Source: Chromera velia
Lineage: Eukaryota > Sar > Chromeraceae
DNA: 27,589 nt
Direction of reading: 5' to 3'
Assembly: GCA_018398765.1 (NCBI GenBank)
Contig: JAHBMJ010001298.1
Span: 1-27,589, forward strand
This document shows, one piece after another, positions 20,654-27,589 of this stretch. The notes below the pieces were generated by a model. It was not told the DNA's origin. It did no database searches and worked only from the letters and a program-made list of their open reading frames with translations. Both the position numbers and the translations under genes were made by a program. The stretch's first letter is position 1. The number at the start of each line of letters is the position of its first letter.

Positions 20654-21411
20654 TTTTTAAAATCTAGCGCGCGAGAGGTGAAGTCGCGAGAGACAGGTGT
20701 TGCGTTGCCTTGGGAAGACAAAAAGATTTGAAGAAAACCGCAGCTGAGAGTCAACAGAGAAATGTGTGGATCACCTTTTGATGCTGCAACTGAAGGTATA
20801 GAGATCGATGAAATGTTAACGTTCATCCAGCTAGCTATATATCGATATAGCTATATAGCTATAGCCATGCAGCTGTCATAGGAGATGAATTCGGCTCACA
20901 TATGCCTGCACGCGGTGCCGCGCATCTGACCCGACCATGCACCCGATTAATCGGTTCAATGACAAAAATTAACGCGCTGCATGTACATCGATCCAGTCGC
21001 GCGCAAATATATAATTTGGCGAGCGACTCGCACGGACTTGAATTCGTGCGTGTGTGGGGCTCTTTGATCGGCCAACTCTTTTCAAAATGAAGGATCGAGA
21101 CACAAGGACTGGCAGACTGAGCGTGTCAGACACCTGATGCCGTGAGGGATCTCGCCACAGTCCTGGGCATTGATAACAGCGACACATAGGTACAAGCTCT
21201 ACCTGGCCAGTCCAATCGACAGTCAAGATATTTGGACCGTACGAAGCTTCTTCTTGATCGAGCTGCTTCTGTGATCGACCTCTTTCCTTCGAATTCTTGC
21301 AAGGCTCTCCAAGTTCTCATTGCGGGTCATTACTCTCAACGCTGTGTCCTTTTCAGTTGGCACCGCAAAAAGCAGAAGAACCGTAACGCTTCCTTCCCAC
21401 TGGACTCCAAA
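20654..21411. promoter_or_regulatory. Divergent intergenic region between the 780-aa gene and the PhyH-family gene
   Basis: About 0.76 kb separates the two start codons. It contains an 18-bp perfect palindrome at 20846-20863 (TATAGCTATATAGCTATA), within a longer run of AGCTATAT words, and a 12-bp palindrome at 20943-20954 (CCGATTAATCGG). The frame of the PhyH gene is open upstream to 21232 but has no ATG before 21412, so a 5' UTR or an upstream exon is possible. Confidence 0.5.
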
Positions 21412-22395
21412 ATGTTGTCCAGATCTTCCGTTCTCTTGCGAAGAGTCTTCACTCCTCGACTACCCCCGATGAGATGCTTTGCCTCTGTCGGCGTGTCTCC
21501 CTCTGTCGCAGTCGGAAACACATCCGAAGGACTTGCCACTACCATTCTCGGAAGAATCCCCACCGTTCCTCTCATAGGACTCTCCCCTTTTCCCTCTGCC
21601 TCTTCCTCAGGGCAGACCCTCCTGACCCCTGAGCAGGTCGAGAGCTTCAGAAGAGACGGGTACCTTCTCCTCAAAGATCTCATTGGTCCCAAGTGCAAGG
21701 CGAAACTGTCCGAATGGACCGATGAGATTGAGAGGTGGGAGGAGACCAAGGGCATGTGGATGCAGTACTTTGAGGCCGTTAATGGAATCAGGACCCTCAG
21801 CAGGGTGGAGAATTTCCTCCCGTATCATTCCGAGCTAAACGGGATGATCCAGAGACGAGTTGCCAAAGCCATCTCCGAGCTGTACGGAGAGGAAGCGGTG
21901 GTCTTCAAGGAGAAGCTCAACTTCAAACTGCCGGGGGGGGCGGGTTTCCTTCCCCACCAGGATGCGTCTGCGTACCTTACCTTTGGCCAGAAGAGTCCCC
22001 ACATCACCGCCATGGTTTGTGCAGATGCTTCCACGAAGGCAAATGGCTGTTTGGAAGTCGCAGCAGGATTTCACAAGAAGGGCCTCCTCCCCCAAAAGAA
22101 AGAAGACAATTCGATTGAGGACGAAGTGGCTTCCCGGCTACCTTGGGAGTTTCTGGAGACGGAGGCTGGGGACGTTTTTCTTTTTGACTCCTTTGTGCCC
22201 CACAGGAGCGCCCAGAACATGAGTGACAAAAAGAGACGGCTGTACTTCATCACCTTCAACCCAAAGAGCGAGGGGGAAATCAGGGGGAGATACTATGATC
22301 ACCTCAGAGAGGCATTCCCTCCCGAACTGGAGAGAAAGCAGGGGACAGATCTCTCGGAGGCAAAGAGAAATTTCTGCGGGAGGAATTTCCTGTGA
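21412..22395 (+). CDS. Phytanoyl-CoA dioxygenase (PhyH)-family Fe(II)/2-oxoglutarate oxygenase, 327 aa
   Basis: A non-haem iron oxygenase of the PhyH superfamily, which hydroxylates substrates with O2 and 2-oxoglutarate. Start ATG at 21412, the first in frame, and TGA stop at 22393-22395. After a leader, LTPEQVESFRRDGYLLLKDL (about 71-90) is the usual N-terminal helix-strand of the family. The iron ligands are visible: H182 and D184 in FLPHQDASAY and the distal H264 in FDSFVPHRSA, followed by R275/R276 (RRLYFITF) as the probable 2-oxoglutarate anchor. The first about 30 residues (MLSRSSVLLRRVFTPRLPP) are rich in Arg, Ser and Leu and poor in acids, so mitochondrial or other organelle import is likely. 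No peroxisomal C-terminal SKL-type signal is seen (ends NFL). The substrate cannot be told. Length is normal and no intron is visible. Confidence 0.9.
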   Translation: MLSRSSVLLRRVFTPRLPPMRCFASVGVSPSVAVGNTSEGLATTILGRIPTVPLIGLSPFPSASSSGQTLLTPEQVESFRRDGYLLLKDLIGPKCKAKLSEWTDEIERWEETKGMWMQYFEAVNGIRTLSRVENFLPYHSELNGMIQRRVAKAISELYGEEAVVFKEKLNFKLPGGAGFLPHQDASAYLTFGQKSPHITAMVCADASTKANGCLEVAAGFHKKGLLPQKKEDNSIEDEVASRLPWEFLETEAGDVFLFDSFVPHRSAQNMSDKKRRLYFITFNPKSEGEIRGRYYDHLREAFPPELERKQGTDLSEAKRNFCGRNFL

Positions 22396-23818
22396 GGAGG
22401 AAATGGGGGGGTGGGTGACTCGATCTACAGGGGTGCATGGTGGTGAGATCCCCTCTAACTCCGCCAGTCAGGATTGTGTTAGAGCGGGGAGGGGGTGTCA
22501 GAGACTTCTCGCTTGTCTGGGTTACGGCTTCCTTTCTTTTTCGATCCTTTCCTTCTTTTCTGTTGAATCTTGGGGGATCTCTCTCTCTGTGTCGGGCCCG
22601 CGTTGCCAACAGAAAGAAAGACGTACACGCTTACCGACCTTTCTCTTTTGTTTTTCTATTTTGCGCCTCCTCGCCTTCTTGTGTGTTCCTTGGTGATGTG
22701 ACTGACTCATCAAAACGCCAAGAAGTGAATGCGTACAAAAGGAAGCTCAGGAAGGTGAAAGGTACGTGCCATTCCCAATTTCTGCTTGTGACTGTTCGGC
22801 TGTTTGTAGGGAAATTCAACACAGAGAGACGAAGAGAAAGACAAACAGACGTCGACCGATGCGTGCGTCAGTCTGGACTCTTTGGGTGGTGGAGGGGGTG
22901 TGTAGGGTTGACCAAAATGGAGACTCCGCATTCCACTCGCCTGCTTCGTTCCTTCCTTTGCAAGAGAACCTGGAAGGCTGTTCGTCTTTTCTTATAGTCT
23001 GTCTTCCTTCTGGCTTTCGACATGTGTGGTTTGACTGTGATTGTATTTTTACCTTCATTTCTTGCACGGAATTGTGCCTGTTGAATGTCCCGTCTGTCTG
23101 ATCAAATTGCGGGAACGAAGGCTTCATAAGCTTCGTTTCGTATGCGCCATCTCATCTCTTTTGGTGTGAGACACTTGACCATGACCGCCATCGAGTCTCT
23201 TTTCTGGCAGACTTCTGCTTTATCCGTCTGTCCGTTCCGCCTGTTTCTTCCCTGGCATGGTTTGGTGAAGGAGTTCAAAAAGTGGTGGTCGCGCAGGATT
23301 ATTTGTCGACTGCGCTTTGATCGGGCTCACTGACATTGGCTCGCCCGTTGATTTTCGTCTCGCGATGGTTCTTTCACGAAATGCTTGGATGAACCACGGA
23401 AGGCAAATAAGTTGGAATGACTTTGAGATGAGAAACAATTTTTTCAAGGCGAAAGGCTCGGGAAAAGCTACAGGCTGGGAAACTACTCTGAAAAACAATG
23501 TTAAAAACACAAGTATACTACAGCATTGTTGCAACATTGGTCGACTTATTTCACCCCAGTTTCAGTCAATATGACAGTCATAATAAAATTATATAAAATT
23601 AAACTGTAACAAATTTTGTGTAGTTACTTAATCTACACTATAATATCACTCCAGTGCCAGTGACTTAACTAATGACTTAATTGACTCATCATTTAATACT
23701 TGCAATAAAATAATAGGCGATTTTATTTAAGTTAATTACTCTAGACCTAGCTCTAGACATTACTATAGTCTATAGACTAGATCGACTTCTAGCAATAATT
23801 CAAGTGCGTCTCTAGGTG
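22396..23818. other. Intergenic region without a supported gene
   Basis: Several open frames of 60-190 codons exist on both strands, but none shows a recognisable domain, splice-consistent neighbours or coding-like composition. A small hairpin (AACGAAGGCTT / AAGCTTCGTT) lies near 23113-23137. From about 23575 the sequence becomes AT-rich and CTAG-rich. Confidence 0.5.
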
Positions 23819-23889
23819 TACACTTGGACTTTAAGAGTTACCCGAATAGCACAGTAACTTTAGGGTCTAAGACCTCCTAAAGTTGCCGT

Positions 23890-23929
23890 ACTTTAGTAAC
23901 TTTGAGAGTTGCCCTAAAGTTACTAAAGT
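23890..23929. repeat. Hairpin with 14-bp perfect stem
   Basis: ACTTTAGTAACTTT at 23890-23903 pairs with its reverse complement at 23916-23929 across a 12-nt loop. A second, 9-bp stem (AACTTTAGG / CCTAAAGTT) lies just before it at 23856-23884. Confidence 0.9.
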
Positions 23930-24175
23930 ATAGTAGAAAGGTTCTGCTATCATAGTGAAACTAGTGTGTACACAGTTTTTTTCACTAGTGTAACACTATT
24001 TTAAAATGTTTTCTCTGCTTCAGACATGCAGTAAAATGATTTAAAGCTATCCGTTCAAGAAAATAGACTAATACCATCACTTTAGAGACTTTTTTAAAGT
24101 CATCACATAAGTCATCGTGCATCACTACAGGAAAATTCAGTAAAAAATTGAGACTAACTATGACGTTTAACTGTC

Positions 24176-24478
24176 ACAGACAGACAGAGTCTCACAGACA
24201 GACAAACAGACAGACAGACGTACAGACAGATAGACAAACAGACAAACAGTCTGAAACAGACAAACTCTATCATCTTTTCTTCACTTCACTTTTTCCGAAT
24301 CACTTCCTTTCTTTCCGACAGATAAACAGACAAGTAGGCACGCAGACAGACCGGCAGATAGACAAACAGACAGTTACAGACAGCCTGAGACAAACAAACA
24401 GACAGACAGACAGGCTCTATGTTTTTTCTTCTTCTCCCTTCTTTTTTTCACGAACACAGCAGTCAGCAGACAACAGAT

Positions 24479-24519
<41 letters not shown>

Positions 24520-24612
24520 TACTGACAGTCAGTTAGGTGAACAGGCAAACAGACAGACCGCATCGTTTTTTTTTTTCTTTCTTTCTTTCTTTCTTTGTTT
24601 CTTTCTTTCTTT
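24176..24612. repeat. Degenerate (CAGA)n array in about 150-bp higher-order units, ending in (TTTC)n
   Basis: CAGA-type units interrupted by pyrimidine-rich blocks. The block start (CTCTAT) occurs at 24265 and 24415, with a related CGCATCG at about 24559, giving three units of about 145-150 bp. The last pyrimidine block is a clean TTTC run (about 24566-24612). The Gln/Thr/Asp open frames over it are repeat translations. Confidence 0.85.
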
Positions 24613-24688
24613 TACGCCGAAGAGGCTGGTCAGTGGTCTATCGATTAGGTCCGCCGATTCCGGTTCTTTGTATATAAAATTTGCTAAA

Positions 24689-24714
24689 GGGGGATAAGGG
24701 GGGAGGGGAAGGGG
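24689..24714 (+). other. G-quadruplex-type G-rich tract
   Basis: Four G runs of 5, 6, 4 and 4 bases separated by loops of 4, 1 and 2 nt, in otherwise AT-rich DNA. Confidence 0.75.
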
Positions 24715-24760
24715 CTTGAATTGAATGGCCGCAGCCAGATTGCTCAATGAAACCAAACGA

Positions 24761-25330
24761 TTGATAAAAATTATCTTTAAAAAGAAAAGAATATATATTG
24801 AATATGATTAATTCTTTTGAATTATACAACATTTTTTTTTTATTTAATTATATTTAATATATTTTAATTGTTTTTTCCTAGTTTTTTTTTCTAGTAGAAG
24901 ATATCTGAAAGCCGCCAAGTCCGCCGCTTCGGCCGCCAAAGCCGTCAGTTTTAAGAGCCTTATTAAAACAGACGGAAAGCCTCTTGGGAGTACTTTCTTT
25001 CTTTCTTTCTTTTTCACCGATGAATCACCGTTAGTTGATCAGACAGATAGACAGATAGACAGAGACGGTTAACCATGTGGAGACGCACGGGAACGGCCCC
25101 GAAAAGTCTTTGAACATGGTCTAGAAAAGAGTTAAATTACTGTAACTTGACCCCTCTAACAGGCTAAAAAAAGCTGTTAGTAACCAGTAAAAAGTTATGT
25201 AATTCTGGTAACCCAACTTTTTTGCAAAAGTCCTTTAGTAACTCTTAAAGTCCAAGTGTATCTAGGTGCGTCTATATATAGAAGTAGTGACTGAGACGAT
25301 CTTGACAGGGGGGGAGCTAGACCGAGACTC
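24761..25330. other. AT-rich stretch without a gene
   Basis: Holds A/T homopolymer runs (for example T9 near 24832), a CCGCC-rich patch near 24910-24950, a few CAGATAGA units near 25040-25060, and the right inverted-repeat end at 25238-25260. No coding frame. Confidence 0.5.
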
Positions 25331-25331
25331 T

Positions 25332-26116
25332 GAGGCCCACACAGCACAGAGCGCTGCTGCCCGCAAACAGCACCGAACCCATCGCCGACAGGCCATCTGA
25401 GAGGAATGGGAGAGACTGAGTGCAGCAGCCGTCCCAGGAGTGACAGACAGACAGAAAAAAGAAGTGAGAGAGGCACCCCAATGTAAACAATCAGCCTGGC
25501 TCTCAGCCACACCTCTCAGCTCCCTCCATACACACCAATCTGACTGTCGATGAGTTTAAAGACGCGCTAGCCATCCGCTATCAGACTGAACTACGAGGGG
25601 AGAAGGAGACATACGAGGGCTGCGGTGATGCATGGGACCTCGAACATGCCCTGAATTGTAAGGTGGGGGGGTTTGTCTCTCCAGGGTTCACACTGTAAGT
25701 CTGTAAAGTTCTAAAAAAGGAAAGAACTCAATGCCACCTGGGCCGGGCTTGCAGCCGAGGCATACTCAGGGAGGGTAGTGAATGGTCGCGAACCCATCAT
25801 ACAGGAGGAAAGGGAAGTGCCGGGGTGTCCAGGGCTGAAAGGGGACTTCCAGGTGCGGGAGGCGTACGTCCGACAGAGGCTGGCAATTTTCGACACAAGG
25901 GTGAGCAACCCGTATACCGCTTCCAAAGACGACACCCCCTGGACTGCTGTCCTCTCTTTCCAAGCTCAAGAGAAGAAAACGAAGCACGCGGGGGCATGTG
26001 GGGACACTGTCAAGGGATACGACTTCATCCTACTCGTGAGTCTAGTTAATGACACACTCCACAAGGAAGCCAACACATTCCTATGCAGGCTGGTCGGACT
26101 GATAAGCAAGAAGTAG
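25332..26116 (+). pseudogene. Decayed retroelement polyprotein C-terminus
   Basis: Four segments, in different frames or broken by stops, line up with one known retroelement C-terminal region found in many marine eukaryote genomes. These are an Ala/Arg-rich part from about 25332 with one stop, SAWLSATPLSS at 25491, LTVDEFKDALAIRYQTEL with a zinc-knuckle-like CG...EHALNCKVGGFVS at about 25540-25698 (ends in TAA), and a final part from about 25720 to the TAG at 26116 (WAGLAAEAYSGR, FDTRVSNPYTA, FLCRLVGLISKK). The order and spacing of the conserved words are kept, but at least two frameshifts and stops break the frame. The family assignment is from memory of these motifs; the exact element class is uncertain. 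No reverse-transcriptase core is present. Confidence 0.65.
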
Positions 26117-26998
26117 GGGCAAGGGTATAGGAAGGTGTGTGGAGAAATCCGAGCGTAGCTGCAAGTCACCCACCTACGGGCAGTAAGTGCATGCATTAGG
26201 GGCACGCGAGGCTACTCAGGTGAAGGGGGAGAGATGGGGGGATTCAGCAGTGCACTCATCCTCATGGATGACTGAACCGTACAATACTGATTGATCGACT
26301 AGAACTTAGCATAATACAATACAGCTAGAGGTATTGCAATGATGCGTAGATAGAAGGAAGAGTAAGACTCAGGAGAGAGGCGGACATGTTAGGAACGGAT
26401 CTTAAATACAGTTTCCCCCCCGCGTCTATATATATGTAAAGCGTCAATTCAGTAGGTTTATCATCAATGATTCATCATCATACGCCAATGTGACGTACGC
26501 CATTGCTAGCAGCTTATTTCTAGCTAGATTTCTAGACTTCTACTAGTATAACGTTTTTTGGCAACAGACTACAACAGATGAAGCAGTTATTTTTATATTG
26601 ATTGATTGATCATTGATCTAGTCATTGATTAATGCCAAACCCTCACTGAGGGCGAGTCTGAGGCTAGGCTGAGTTTCTTTATTCGTACAATATAGCGTTA
26701 AATTCAATCAAATTCACTAACTTACTCGGGATGTTCTCTTTCAAACTGTGCCAGCTCCTAGGCCAACTCAGGTGCAGACTGCCGTACACCGAGTTTACGC
26801 CTAGGCCTAGGTCTAGGCTTGCGCATAACTCAAAATTAACTAGAAATTTAGCTTAGTACTAGCCTACTAGGCTTAGTAAAAATTTAGAAACGCCGTCTGA
26901 AACGGCTAAGAAACAGTAGTTTATAACTAGGTTTATAATGTTTTTCAAATCACAGAGACCTTGTGTGAATGTGTTGCGTCGATTCCTCTGCAAATTCT
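26117..26998. other. Gene-free AT-rich tract with a LINE-tail-like patch
   Basis: No coding exon seen. At about 26480-26515 the words TACGCCATTGCTAGCAGCTT and a nearby CATACGCCA recall, in inverted orientation, the LINE 3' tail seen at 10.13 kb and 17.69 kb. Short (TTGA)n units occur near 26598-26630. The rest is CTAG-rich AT sequence. Confidence 0.45.
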
Positions 26999-27580
26999 CT
27001 ACACCGCCACTTCCCCGACCTGTCCCGGTGCCCCCTGTCCCTCGGGTCCTGGTCCCTTCATTGCGGCCTGGATGGCTGCCTGGAACTCTGCTTGAAGTGA
27101 CTTGATCTGCATGGATGGACCCAGAGGGATGCAAAGCTGTGATGAGAGGGGTCGCGTGAATACATGCATGACGGAAAAATGAGATGATTCTTCTCAAGGC
27201 TGGTGTTCTTTTTCTCGTTGACAGACAAAACCAGTGCGATGTACCTTGAGACACAAAAAAAGGTCATGTGAAAGAGCACCCGTCTACTTTTTCGCGCTAC
27301 GGTATAAGATCACCTCATTTACCCTGCCAGTATCCCCATGCAATTGGCATAAATTGCTGCGAAACAACGCACAACATGAACAAAGAACCAACTCCCCAAC
27401 CCATCAGCTAGAAGAAGAGATCTCTGTCGGTGCAAATGTGTCCGTCGGCCTCCTCCTGCCCTCTTTCCCTCACTCCCCCCCCCCCCTCTCTCTCTCAACC
27501 TGCCCACCTCCCGACCAACCGCTTCGTTATGTTCCACCATCTGTTTGTCTGTGGACTCCATCACTTCGTTGGCTCTCAGC
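26999..27580 (-). CDS. Last two exons of an unidentified gene, partial at right edge
   Basis: Two exons fit together on the minus strand. The first, 27580-27508, follows an acceptor TGCAG, encodes LRANEVMESTDKQMVEHNE and AVGRE, and ends at a GTGGGC donor. The second, 27136-26999, follows the acceptor CATCACAG, encodes LCIPLGPSMQIKSLQAEFQ and AAIQAAMKG plus a Gly/Pro/Gln-rich tail, and ends in TAG. Phases match (0/0) across an intron of about 370 nt, and the 5' exon needs one more upstream exon beyond the window. The peptide is amphipathic and probably helical before the low-complexity tail. I do not recognise the family. The model rests on splice sites and frame alone. Confidence 0.45.
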
Positions 27581-27589
27581 CTGCAGGGG

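Larger units (their letters stand above)
23819..25260. mobile_element. Candidate non-autonomous inverted-repeat element, about 1.44 kb
   Basis: A perfect 23-bp inverted repeat bounds the segment: 23819-23841 (begins TACACTTGGACTTTAAG) and its reverse complement at 25238-25260. Similarity extends outward in weaker form (GTGCGTC and CTAGGTG words on both sides). Just inside the left end are two hairpins, including a 14-bp perfect stem. The interior is AT-rich and holds a CAGA array and a G-rich tract but no transposase-like frame. No target-site duplication could be fixed by eye, so this may also be an inverted pair of a smaller repeat. Confidence 0.5.

Noticed and set aside
21232-21411. N-terminal extension of the PhyH-family frame
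   Set aside because: It has no ATG in frame before 21412, and the leader beginning at 21412 already looks like a targeting sequence.
22437-22997. 186-codon plus-strand frame downstream of the PhyH-family gene
   Set aside because: No domain, biased composition (Phe/Leu/Ser/Arg) and no supporting splice structure.
23113-23137. Short imperfect hairpin (AACGAAGGCTT / AAGCTTCGTT)
   Set aside because: Isolated and short; no link to a gene end or element could be shown.
1-27589. tRNA, rRNA, CRISPR, bacterial operon or insertion-sequence features
   Set aside because: Looked for but not found; the intron-exon structure makes prokaryotic interpretations untenable.

Overview
This is eukaryotic nuclear DNA. 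Several genes are built from short exons joined by GT-AG introns, simple-sequence repeats are dense (AC, AG, TTTC, ATTC and CAGA tracts), and non-LTR retrotransposon remnants are present. The mix of RI-type LRR genes, intron-rich genes, roughly balanced base composition and TGCATGCA boxes fits an alveolate alga of the chromerid type (Chromera-like). That assignment is an inference from style and was not verified.

Layout, left to right. (1) 1-2461, minus: the 5' part of a DHRS4-like short-chain dehydrogenase gene that runs off the left edge. (2) 2462-3337: a head-to-head intergenic region with a GC-rich inverted repeat and TGCATGCA boxes. (3) 3338-8967, plus: a seven-exon leucine-rich-repeat gene (LRR-A, about 885 aa). 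(4) 9150-10930: a spacer holding a 5'-truncated LINE whose ORF end carries a C2H2 finger and a chromodomain-like segment. (5) 11144-16309, minus: a second seven-exon LRR gene (LRR-B, about 911 aa), paralogous to LRR-A exon by exon, so 3.3-16.3 kb is a large tail-to-tail inverted duplication. (6) 16310-18310: intergenic, with a LINE 3'-end fragment and an AT-rich tract. (7) 18311-20653, minus: an intronless 780-aa protein with no domain I can name. (8) 20654-21411: a second head-to-head intergenic region, with AT palindromes. (9) 21412-22395, plus: a single-exon phytanoyl-CoA dioxygenase-family protein with a probable organelle-targeting leader. (10) 22396-26998: gene-poor, with a candidate 1.44-kb inverted-repeat element, a CAGA array, a G-rich tract and a frameshifted retroelement C-terminus. 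(11) 26999-27580, minus: the last two exons of an unidentified gene running off the right edge.

The genes do not form an obvious pathway. The strongest signals are the inverted LRR pair with patchy near-identity (a gene-conversion pattern), the LINE tail with zinc finger and chromodomain between the two arms, and the intronless 780-aa protein as a candidate horizontal acquisition. Exon boundaries were set by eye from splice sites, reading phase and comparison of the two paralogs. No transcript data or database search was used.
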